DNA of 64,000 bases from Glaciihabitans arcticus (lineage in GTDB: Bacteria > Actinomycetota > Actinomycetes > Actinomycetales > Microbacteriaceae), in assembly GCF_004310685.1 (NCBI RefSeq), contig NZ_SISG01000001.1, positions 620,001 to 684,000 on the forward strand, read 5' to 3'. Position 1 is the stretch's first letter. Each line of letters opens with the position of its first letter. The notes under the pieces are model-generated. The model made no database searches. It was not told where the DNA came from and worked only from the letters and a program-made list of their open reading frames with translations. Both the position numbers and the translations under genes were made by a program. This document shows, in pieces, positions 16,268 to 25,000 of this stretch.

Positions 16268-17659
16268 ATGGCAAAGATGCTCGGAGCAATCAGGAATCTC
16301 GACCGCAACCACTGGCTGTACATCGCGGTGATCCTCGCGGTCGCGGCCGGCGCACTCGTCGGTACCCTCTGGCCCGCCATCGGCGAATCGCTCGAACCGG
16401 TCGGCAAGGGCTTCGTCAACCTCATCAAGATGATGATCGCGCCGGTCATCTTCTGCACCATCGTCATCGGCGTCGGCTCGGTGGCGAAGGCGGCCACCGT
16501 CGGACGGGTCGGCGGTCTCGCGCTCGGTTACTTCCTGGTGATGTCGACCTTCGCGCTCGGCATCGGCCTCGTCGTCGGCAACATCATCCACCCGGGTGAG
16601 GGCCTCGACATCGGCGGCGCCGAGTACAAGGTCGAGGGCGAGGCGGTGTCCACCACGGACTTCGTGCTCGGCATCATCCCGACCACGCTGTTCTCGTCCT
16701 TCACCTCGGGCAGCATCCTCCAGGTGCTGTTCGTCGCCCTTCTGGTCGGCTTCGCACTGCAGAAAATGGGGGAGAAGGGCACCCCCGTGCTGAACGCGAT
16801 CAAGAGCCTGCAGACCGTGGTCTTCCGCATCCTCGCGATGGTGCTCTGGCTCGCACCCGTCGGTGCGTTCGGAGCGATCGCCGCGGTGGTCGGCAAGACC
16901 GGCCCCGGTGCGCTCGTGAGCCTGGCGACCCTGATGATCGGCTTCTATATCACCTGTGCCGTGTTCATCATCGTGATCCTCGGCGGCCTGCTCAAGATCG
17001 TCACCGGCGTGAACATCTTCAGCCTGATGAAGTACCTCGGTCGCGAGTACCTGCTGATCGTGGGAACCTCCTCGTCCGAGGCCGCCCTGCCGCGACTCAT
17101 CGCCAAGATGGAGCACGTCGGCGTCTCGAAATCAGTGGTCGGGATTACGGTTCCCACCGGATACTCGTTCAACCTCGACGGCACCGCCATCTACCTCACG
17201 ATGGCCTCGCTGTTCATCGCGACGGCGATGGGCGCACCGATGTCCATCCCTGAGCAAATCGGCCTGCTGGTATTCATGATCATCGCGTCGAAGGGTGCTG
17301 CCGGGGTCACCGGTGCAGGTCTCGCAACCCTCGCGGGTGGACTGCAGACCTACCGCCCCGACCTCGTCGACGGCGTCGGCGTGATCGTCGGCATCGACCG
17401 GTTTATGTCGGAGGCGCGCGCCGTCACCAACTTCACCGGCAACGCGGTCGGCACCCTGCTGATCGGCACCTGGACGAAGCAGATCGACCGCGAGCAGGTG
17501 CGCCGCACCCTTGCCGGCGAGGACCGCTTCGACGAGGCGCAGTTCGCCACCGGCAACCTCGACGAGCATGCGGCAGCACCGGTCGTAGACCCGCGGCCGA
17601 ATACGGAACAGCTGAACGCCATCGTCGGCATCACCCCTGCGGGAAAGCGCCGTAAGTAG
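16268..17659 (+). CDS. dctA: Cation:dicarboxylate symporter (DctA-like, DAACS family)
   Basis: 463 residues from ATG 16268 after a GGCAGGACC ribosome binding site; the 34 codons of extra reading upstream lack family similarity. Eight membrane helices with two re-entrant loops. Family motifs include GKGFVNLIKMMIAPVIFCTI, the serine-rich loop GTSSSEAALPRLI and the substrate-site helix TGYSFNLDGTAIYLT; IGVDRF is represented by VGIDRFMSEARAVTNFTGNAV. It imports succinate, malate or fumarate with sodium or protons. Its position opposite a DcuS-like kinase operon implies induction by its substrate. A strong terminator follows. Confidence 0.93.
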   Translation: MAKMLGAIRNLDRNHWLYIAVILAVAAGALVGTLWPAIGESLEPVGKGFVNLIKMMIAPVIFCTIVIGVGSVAKAATVGRVGGLALGYFLVMSTFALGIGLVVGNIIHPGEGLDIGGAEYKVEGEAVSTTDFVLGIIPTTLFSSFTSGSILQVLFVALLVGFALQKMGEKGTPVLNAIKSLQTVVFRILAMVLWLAPVGAFGAIAAVVGKTGPGALVSLATLMIGFYITCAVFIIVILGGLLKIVTGVNIFSLMKYLGREYLLIVGTSSSEAALPRLIAKMEHVGVSKSVVGITVPTGYSFNLDGTAIYLTMASLFIATAMGAPMSIPEQIGLLVFMIIASKGAAGVTGAGLATLAGGLQTYRPDLVDGVGVIVGIDRFMSEARAVTNFTGNAVGTLLIGTWTKQIDREQVRRTLAGEDRFDEAQFATGNLDEHAAAPVVDPRPNTEQLNAIVGITPAGKRRK

Positions 17660-17668
17660 CGAGAAACC

Positions 17669-17701
17669 GAAGTGCCCCGGAGCCGAGCTCCGGGGCACTT
17701 C
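17669..17701 (+). terminator. Terminator after the symporter
   Basis: A perfect 15-bp stem (GAAGTGCCCCGGAGC with its complement) closed by a 3-nt loop CGA, 10 nt beyond the stop. Confidence 0.85.
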
Positions 17702-17786
17702 GTGCTGCCGTCGCTACCCGAACGGGGGCGCGATTCTTGCAGAGCGTGCACAGTAAACTCGGGCGTTACCCGAAGAAAAAGGACGC

Positions 17787-19670
17787 ATGAACAAGCCCGG
17801 CTTTACCGAGAGATTCCGCTATTGGTTCGACAACGTGATGTCGAAGGGCACGGTAGCGATCATGGGTCTCCTGGCCCTCGCCAGCCTCGCGTTCATCGCC
17901 GTCGTCGCGGCCATCGTCGTGGTCTTCCAGCTCTTCCCGCCCATGGAGGACGGCGCTGACAAGCCCGACTTCGGCGAGATCATCTGGGGCAACCTGATGC
18001 GCACCCTCGACTCGGGCACCATGGGCGGCGACGAGGGCTGGGCCTTCCGCTGGCCGATGCTCGTGGTCACCGTCGGTGGAGTCATCATCGTGGCAAGCCT
18101 CATCGGTATCATCTCGAGCGCCTTCGATTCCAAGGTCGAGGAACTGCGCAAGGGCCGCTCGAAGGTTCTCGAAAAGGACCACACGCTGGTTCTCGGCTGG
18201 AGCAACAAGGTCTTCCCGATCCTCAGTGAGGTCTGCATCGCGAACGAGTCGCGCGGCCGCTCGGTCATCGTTGTGCTCGCCGACCGCGACAAGGTCGAGA
18301 TGGAGGACGAGATCCGCGCGAAGCTCGGCAAGACCGGCAAGACGCGCATCATCGTGCGCAGCGGAGATCCGATGGATCTCACCGACCTCGCGCTCGCCAA
18401 TCCGAACACCGCGCGCAGCATCATCCTGCTCGCCCCCGAGGGTGAAGAGGATCCCGACTCGGTCGTCATCAAGACCGCCCTCGCGATCACCAACAACTCC
18501 AGCCGCAAGGACGGCGAGTACCACATCGTCGGCGAGATCCAGGATCCCGCCAACCTCGAGGCGGCCAACCTCGTCGGTCGTCACGAGGCCGACTGGGTGC
18601 TCGCGGGCGACCTGATCAGCCGTATTACCGTGCAGACCAGCCGCCAGAGCGGTCTCAGCGTCGTCTACACCGAGCTGCTCGACTTCGACGGCGACGAGAT
18701 CTATTTCACCGACCAGCCCACCCTCGTCGGCAAGACCTACTTCGAGACCCAGCTGGCATTCGCCGAATCCACGGTCATCGGCATCTCGACCCCGGACGGC
18801 GTGCTCATCAACCCGGCGCCCGACACCATGGTGGAGGAGGGCTCGCGCCTCATCGTGATCGCCGAGGATGACAGCCTCATCCGACTGGCCGGCGAGGGCA
18901 TCGTCGACCCGCAGCACGTGAGCACAAAGAAGGACCCGAAGCCGGCGGCCGAGCAGACGCTCATCCTGGGCTACAACAGCGGCCTGCACACCATGCTGCG
19001 CGAGCTCGCCGAGTACGTCGCACCCGGCTCGAAGGCGCTCGTCGTCGCCGACGTCGAGAAGCCGCAGTTCGCCGAGTTCGAGAACCTCAGCGTGGAGTTC
19101 ATCCGCGCCGATGCGACCAGCCGCGCGACACTCGCCGCCATCCCGGTCGTCGATTTCGCGCACATCATCGTGCTCGCCTACAAGGACACGATGAAGGCCC
19201 AGCGCGCGGACGCCAAGACGCTCATCACGCTGCTGCACCTGCGCGACATCGCCGACGAGTCCGACCTGGACCTCAACATCGTGAGCGAGATGATCGACGA
19301 CCGCAACCGCGAGCTCGCCGAGGTCACCCGCGCCGACGACTTCATCGTCAGCGACAAGCTCATCAGCCTGATGCTGTCGCAGCTCTCCGAGGACAAGTCG
19401 CTCGCCGAGGTCTTCGCCACGCTGTTCTCGAGCGTCGGCAGCGAGATCTACCTGCGCGCGGCGGACTTGTACGTCGTTCCCGGCACCGAGGTCGACTTCT
19501 ACACCGTGCTCGAAGCGGCGAGGCGTCGTGGCGAGACGGCGATCGGCTACCGCCTGGCCGCCGACAGCCGCAACGGAGATGCCGACTACGGCGTCACGGT
19601 GAACCCGCGCAAGGCGCGCAGGCTCTCCTTCCTTCCGGGCGACAAGATCATCGTTCTCGCCGAGGACTAG
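17787..19670 (+). CDS. CASTOR/POLLUX-like ion channel with RCK/TrkA-N domains
   Basis: 627 residues. Two N-terminal membrane helices (about 22-50 and 90-112) bracket a pore region with TLDSGTMGGDEGWAFRW, as in CASTOR/POLLUX proteins rather than a canonical GYG potassium filter. Two Rossmann-type regulatory modules follow (HTLVLGWSNKVFPILSEV at about 132; TLILGYNSGLHTMLRELA at about 390). In plants the relatives are nuclear-envelope channels; bacterial members are poorly studied. A ribosome binding site AAAAAGGACGC and a -10 TAAACT (17754-17759) precede the ATG. Confidence 0.9.
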   Translation: MNKPGFTERFRYWFDNVMSKGTVAIMGLLALASLAFIAVVAAIVVVFQLFPPMEDGADKPDFGEIIWGNLMRTLDSGTMGGDEGWAFRWPMLVVTVGGVIIVASLIGIISSAFDSKVEELRKGRSKVLEKDHTLVLGWSNKVFPILSEVCIANESRGRSVIVVLADRDKVEMEDEIRAKLGKTGKTRIIVRSGDPMDLTDLALANPNTARSIILLAPEGEEDPDSVVIKTALAITNNSSRKDGEYHIVGEIQDPANLEAANLVGRHEADWVLAGDLISRITVQTSRQSGLSVVYTELLDFDGDEIYFTDQPTLVGKTYFETQLAFAESTVIGISTPDGVLINPAPDTMVEEGSRLIVIAEDDSLIRLAGEGIVDPQHVSTKKDPKPAAEQTLILGYNSGLHTMLRELAEYVAPGSKALVVADVEKPQFAEFENLSVEFIRADATSRATLAAIPVVDFAHIIVLAYKDTMKAQRADAKTLITLLHLRDIADESDLDLNIVSEMIDDRNRELAEVTRADDFIVSDKLISLMLSQLSEDKSLAEVFATLFSSVGSEIYLRAADLYVVPGTEVDFYTVLEAARRRGETAIGYRLAADSRNGDADYGVTVNPRKARRLSFLPGDKIIVLAED

Positions 19671-19681
19671 GCGGCACTCGC

Positions 19682-19687
19682 TAGGCT
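19682..19687 (+). promoter_or_regulatory. Leaderless -10 element (gene at 19694)
   Basis: TAGGCT ending 6 nt before the GTG at 19694. Confidence 0.6.
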
Positions 19688-19693
19688 CGCACC

Positions 19694-20092
19694 GTGGGAT
19701 TCTTCGGAGCGGGCAACGCGGGCAGCGGTTCATACAACAACTACCTCTACGACCTCGTGCCCAAGAACAAGCGGGTGCGGATGACGCTTGCGGGCAGTGA
19801 CGAGTTCCAGGACGAGATCACGCGCGTCGAGGCATCCGGAAACCACTACGAGGCGTTCATCACAAAACGCACTCTCGACGAGGAGCGCACCGACGCGCCG
19901 CTTGCCGTACGTTTCTTCAGCGAATCGAGGATGTCGTCGATCGTCGGCTTCGCGCCGCGCGGGATGGAGCCCATCGTGCTCGAGGCCCTCAACCGGCTCG
20001 AGGCCGCGGGAAAGTCCACGCGCATCCCCGCCGAGATCGTGAAGGGCCGTGGCGGCCTGCGGGTGGAGCTGCTTCTGGGCCTGACCCGCTGA
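19694..20092 (+). CDS. Small HIRAN-like protein of unknown function
   Basis: 132 residues from GTG 19694, with its own leaderless -10 24 nt after the channel gene. No signal peptide or membrane helix. The pattern FQDEITRVEAS, then LAVRFFSESRMSSIVGFAPRGMEPIVL, then LRVELLL resembles the layout of actinobacterial HIRAN-type beta-barrels (ligand or nucleic-acid-end binding). This is judged by eye and is tentative. Position suggests possible functional pairing with the channel, but separate promoters weaken that idea. Confidence 0.7.
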   Translation: MGFFGAGNAGSGSYNNYLYDLVPKNKRVRMTLAGSDEFQDEITRVEASGNHYEAFITKRTLDEERTDAPLAVRFFSESRMSSIVGFAPRGMEPIVLEALNRLEAAGKSTRIPAEIVKGRGGLRVELLLGLTR

Positions 20093-20119
20093 TTGATCGA
20101 AGCACAGACCGCCATAATC

Positions 20120-20137
20120 GCTTACAACTGGGTAAGC
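20120..20137. promoter_or_regulatory. Possible operator upstream of the beta-helix gene
   Basis: Interrupted palindrome GCTTAC-AACTGG-GTAAGC in the 156-nt region before the secreted beta-helix gene. Size and position suit a repressor site; no regulator is encoded nearby. Confidence 0.3.
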
Positions 20138-20248
20138 AATAGCTGGACGCACGGTTCTACCCCCGTATAGGCTCCACGCATTCACTTAACACCCGGTCAG
20201 CGTTGTCCGAGCGTGTGTCACGCTGCCGGCTCGAGAGAGTAGGTCAGC

Positions 20249-22033
20249 GTGGACAGATTACGTTTTGGGATGGTGGGCATCACGGTGCTCGCCCTCAGTC
20301 TCACCGGGGTGAGCGCCGCGAGTGCGGCGCTACCCGCACAGCCGGATTTCGGCCCCAACGTGACGATCTTCGACCCGTCGATGACGACGGCGGAGATCCA
20401 GTCGCAGGCGGATGCGATCCGCGACGAGCAGGTCGACAATGAGATGGGGGAGCAGCGCCACTCGCTGCTCTTCACACCGGGCACCTATGGCACGGCTGAA
20501 GAGCCGCTCATGCTGGAGGTCGGCTACTACACCGAGGTCGCGGGTCTCGGCCTGCTGCCGAGCGACGTACAGATCAACGGCCACGTCGACGTCTACAACC
20601 GTTGCCTGACGCCCGACAACTGCATCGCGCTGACCAATTTCTGGCGCTCGGTCTCAAACCTGCAGATCAATGTCATGGGCGGTGAGGGCTGCCGCTCGAC
20701 CGGCAACTTCTGGGCGGCGTCGCAGGCCGCACCGATGCGACGCGTCAAGGTGGCGGGCAACCTCACCCTGATGGACTATTGCACCGCCGGTCCGCAGTTC
20801 GCGAGCGGCGGCTTCATCGCCGACTCCGTGACGAGCACCGTGACCAACGGCTCGCAGCAGCAGTATCTCGTGCGCAACTCGAGCATCGGCACCTGGTCGA
20901 ACGCCGTCTGGAACCAGGTCTTCTCGGGTGTGGACGGTGCGCCCGCGCAGACCTTCCCCGACCCTCCGTACACGACCCTGGCGACGACACCGCTGACTCG
21001 CGAAAAGCCGTTCCTCTATATAGACGGCAAGGGCACGTGGCAGGTCTTCGTTCCCAAGGCCGAGACCAACACGGCGGGCACCACCTGGGAGGACGGCACA
21101 CAGGCCGGCCGATCCATCGCCCTGAAGAAGTTCTTCGTCGCGTCTCCGAGCGACTCGGTTCGTTCGATCAACCGCGAGCTCGCCCGCGGCAAGCACCTGC
21201 TGCTGACGCCGGGCGTGTACGACGTGCGCGACTCGATCGATGTGAACCGTTCCGATGCCGTTGTGCTCGGGATGGGCTTCGCGACGCTCACGGCCCAGAA
21301 CGGAACAACGGCCCTGCGGGTCGGCAACGTGCAGGGCGCGATTCTCGCGGGGATCACGATCGACGCCGGAGCCCGCAACTCGAAGGTGCTGCTGCAGGTC
21401 GGCTCGAAGCACGGTCGCGACCGTAGTTCCGCGAAGAACCCGGTCACGCTGAGCGACGTGTTCTTCCGTATCGGCGGGCCGCACGTGGGCCGCGCAGACG
21501 TCTCGCTCGAGGTGAACTCGAACAACGTGCTGCTCGACCACCTGTGGGTCTGGCGCGCCGACCACGGCGAGGGCTGGGGCTGGACGGTCAACACCACGAA
21601 GAACGGTGTGGTCGTGAACGGTGACAACGTGACGGCGACCGGACTGTTCGTCGAGCACTTCCACCAGTACAACACTGTCTGGAACGGCGAGAAGGGGCGG
21701 GTCATCTTCTACCAGAACGAGCTGCCCTACGACGCTCCGAACCAGGCGGCGTGGAAGCACGGCTCGACCCTCGGCTGGGCCGCCTATAAGGTGAACGACC
21801 GCGTCAAGAAGCACGAGCTGTGGGGAGGCGGGGCGTACATCTACACGAACGTCGACCCGACGATCCACGCGACGAGGGGCTTCGAGGTGCCGGTGCGGCC
21901 GGGCGTGAAGCTGCACAGCCTGCTCACCGTGAACCTCGGTGCGGGCACCATCGACCACGTCGTGAATGACACGGGAGCCCCGGTGAGCAACGACAACACC
22001 GGCACCCCGAGCTACGTGGTGTCGTTCAACTAG
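20249..22033 (+). CDS. Secreted parallel beta-helix protein, GH55/pectate-lyase-superfamily-like
   Basis: 594 residues from GTG 20249. Sec signal peptide (FGMVGITVLALSLTGVSAASA, cleavage at about residue 27). The body resembles a family common in streptomycetes, often mislabelled adenylyl cyclase, that looks like two beta-helix halves as in GH55 exo-beta-1,3-glucanases: first half YYTEVAGLGLLPSDVQINGH and NSSIGTWSNAVWNQVFSG; second half LLLTPGVYDVRDSIDV, ILAGITIDAGARNSKVLLQV and VEHFHQYNTVWNGEKGR. Glucanase activity is inferred. No anchor at the C-terminus, so it is probably released. It is convergent with the rhamnosidase gene and shares a terminator with it. Confidence 0.8.
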   Translation: MDRLRFGMVGITVLALSLTGVSAASAALPAQPDFGPNVTIFDPSMTTAEIQSQADAIRDEQVDNEMGEQRHSLLFTPGTYGTAEEPLMLEVGYYTEVAGLGLLPSDVQINGHVDVYNRCLTPDNCIALTNFWRSVSNLQINVMGGEGCRSTGNFWAASQAAPMRRVKVAGNLTLMDYCTAGPQFASGGFIADSVTSTVTNGSQQQYLVRNSSIGTWSNAVWNQVFSGVDGAPAQTFPDPPYTTLATTPLTREKPFLYIDGKGTWQVFVPKAETNTAGTTWEDGTQAGRSIALKKFFVASPSDSVRSINRELARGKHLLLTPGVYDVRDSIDVNRSDAVVLGMGFATLTAQNGTTALRVGNVQGAILAGITIDAGARNSKVLLQVGSKHGRDRSSAKNPVTLSDVFFRIGGPHVGRADVSLEVNSNNVLLDHLWVWRADHGEGWGWTVNTTKNGVVVNGDNVTATGLFVEHFHQYNTVWNGEKGRVIFYQNELPYDAPNQAAWKHGSTLGWAAYKVNDRVKKHELWGGGAYIYTNVDPTIHATRGFEVPVRPGVKLHSLLTVNLGAGTIDHVVNDTGAPVSNDNTGTPSYVVSFN

Positions 22034-22039
22034 GTGACG

Positions 22040-22074
22040 GTCGAGTGAAGCCGGCCATCCCGGCTTCACTCGAC
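22040..22074. terminator. Bidirectional terminator between two convergent genes
   Basis: A perfect 15-bp inverted repeat (GTCGAGTGAAGCCGG with its complement), loop CCATC. It lies 6 nt after one stop and 7 nt before the other, so it can serve both strands. Confidence 0.85.
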
Positions 22075-22081
22075 TCGTCTA

Positions 22082-25000
22082 CTACCTCGGTACCTTCTTG
22101 CCCGCCGAGACGGCGACCGAGGGGGCGTAGTAGCTCGGGCTCACGGTGACGCGCACCGTGAGCGTGCGGGTGCGATCCGCAGCGACGACCTTGTACGTCG
22201 CCTTCGTCGCCTTACTGATCGGGATGCCGTTGCGCAGCCACTGGTAGCTCGTCGACGCGACCGCCTGCGGCCAGGTTCCCTTGCTTGCGGTCAGCACCCT
22301 GCCGACCTTCACGGTCCCGCTGATCGCGGGAGCCTTGGTCGCCGTGATGACTCCACCGCGCACGACGTCGACCGAGCCGCTCATCGCCGAACCGTTCGAG
22401 CTCGCACCGTTCTTGACGAACACGAGCACGGAGATCGAGGCGCCGAAGTCGGCAGCCTGCACCGTGTAGGTCGCGGCATTGGGCGCGCCGGCGATCACCG
22501 TGCCGTTGCGCTTCCACGTATAGGTCGTGGTGAGCGCGGGCAGCGTCCAGGTGCCGCGGGTTGCCGTGAGCACCTTGCCGACCGTCGCGGTTCCCGAGAT
22601 CGCAGGGGCGACGACAACGTCGTTCGTCCACGGCCGGGTCGTCGAGGTGGCGACGGCGAACGGTGTCTGCTTCGTTTCCTCGACGTTGCCCGCGGCGTCC
22701 GTCGAGCGGAAGCGCAGCACGTGGCCGCCTCCACCAGTCACGGTGATGGTGCGGTTGGCGGAGGGGAGCGTCACGAACGCCGCGCCGTCCACCGAGTACT
22801 CGGTGAGGGCGACACCCGAGGCGGCATCCGTCGCGTTGATGGTGATGCGAGCGCGTTCGGCGGCGACGTCGGCGGGGGTCGTGACGATCGTCGCCGTTGA
22901 GACCGGTGCGGTGGCGTCGATGCCGAAGGCCGAAGACGCCGCTGTCACGTTGCCCGCCACGTCGGTGGCCCGGTAGGCGACCGTATGGTTGCCCTCATCC
23001 GAGACGACGACGGGCGCGGAGTAGGTGGTCCACGCTCCCGCGTCAAGCGAGTACTCGGTGAACACGGCGCCCGGACGGTTGTCCGCCGCGGACAGGGTCA
23101 CGGTGGTGGCGCCCCTGTTCCAGCTCTCGGTGCCCTCGGGACCGGCGGCCGTGACCGTGGCATCGAGAGTCGGCTTCACGGTGTCGGCCGGTACTGCGAG
23201 AGTCCAGACATCCGCAATCGACGGGTCGTAGTTCGAGCTGTTGTGCAGGAAGCGAACCCGTACGGTGCCCGTGGTGCTGAACGCCGCCGGGTCGTCGACG
23301 AGCACCTGGTAGCTGCTCGTGCCCACCGAGGTCGGCACGCGCGTGAACAAACGATCCTGCACGGTCACGCCGTTCACGATGATCGTGTACTCCTTGGTGC
23401 GCGGTCCGTCGAAGGTCTCGATCGCCGAGAGCAGGAACGGCTTGCCGATCGGGGCGGCGATCGTGAACTCGAAGTGCGAGGGCGACTCGCTGCCCGAGTA
23501 TCGACGCGTCTTTCCGCCCTCGCTACCGGCACCCGACCGTCCGGACGCGGTGAGCCCGTGCTCGGACTCAGAATCCAGGTTGCCGAGGTCGACGTGATCG
23601 ATGAACTCGGTCGTCGGGATCGCGGTGGTCGCCGTGAAGGACACCCCGCGCTTCGCGAGCGTCGTGTCGGAGCGGGTGAAGACGGCATCGAGCTTCACCG
23701 TCTCCTCGCTCAGCGTGAGCGGCACGAATGCGTGCACGGTCGCCGTGGCGGAGGTGCCCGGTTCGATGGTCAGAACCGCGGAGGGCACGGGTGCGAGCCA
23801 GCCGGCGGGCGTGTCGAGCGTGACCCGACCGGTTGTGGGCAGGGTGCCGCTGTTGTGCACCGTCACCTCGACCGAGGTGCGCGAGTCGGGGGAGATCGCG
23901 GTGGGGCTGGCCGTGGCGGCCGTCACCTCGACTCCCGATCGCACGTCCAGTGCGGCGTTCACGATGGTCGTGAGGCGCACACCGTCGAGGTCGTAGGACA
24001 CGGCGACCGGCAGGGTCGCACTACCCGGCAGCTGTGGAGCCGGAATGGTGACCGCGAATGCGGTGGTGCTGGATGCCCCTGCCGCAAGCCCTCCGAGACT
24101 GACAGCTCCGCCGGGCGCAGCCTGCCACGCGGCGGGCACGTCCAGCGTTGCGGTCACGGCGCCCAGGGTGGATGAACCCTCATTACGGAGCGCGAGGCCG
24201 ATTGACGCGCTCGCGCCCGGCAGCAGCGCGCCGGTCGTGGCGGTGACCTCTGCGGAGAGCCCCGACAGGGTGACGGCGACTGCGGCGAACCCGCTCTCGA
24301 GCGCAGCGAGATTCTCGTCGAGGGTCGCGCGTGCGGCCCCCGTGATGCCGGAGTCCGCCAACCAGGCGACCTCGGATCGCACTTCGGCGATCGCGTGCAG
24401 CACGTTCGCGATGGCGGCGGGCCTGTCGGAGAACAGGTCCCCGGCCGCGTCGACCGCGTCCGACCGTACGTCCTCGAGTGTTGCGTCGAGGTGCTGCTTC
24501 TGTGCTGCGGTGATCGGGAGTGTCGACACGGTCGTGCGCAGGGCGTCGACCTCGTCGATCAGGTCACCGAGCGCAGCGCCGGCGGCGGAGACGGTGAACG
24601 CGTAGGAACCGGATCCGACCTCGACGACGACCTCGCCGTTGTCGGTCGACACGACGGTGACACCCTCGGCGTCGCCGAGGGACTTTCCGCCCTCGCTCAC
24701 CGCCCAGTCGCTCGAGGCGGGGATGCGCACTGTGGCCGTCGTGTTCGTCGGAACCGCCACGTCGAGGGAGAGCGAACCCTTGACGATCTTCCAGTCGGAG
24801 CCGATCGTGCCGTACACCGAGTCGTAGGACGTATCGGCGAAAGTGATGCCGCCGCCGGGCTGCGGTGCGATGGTGAAGGACTCGTACCCCGCGTCACCCA
24901 CCTGGATGCCACCGATGTGCTGGTACATCCAGTCGCCGACGGCACCGAACGCGTAGTGGTTGAACGAGTTCATCGCGGCGTCACCGAAGTTGCCGTTCGC

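Noticed and set aside
17766-19733. Long antisense ORF opposite the CASTOR/POLLUX gene
   Set aside because: High GC leaves few stops in this frame; the translation is low-complexity and the forward gene has clear domains.
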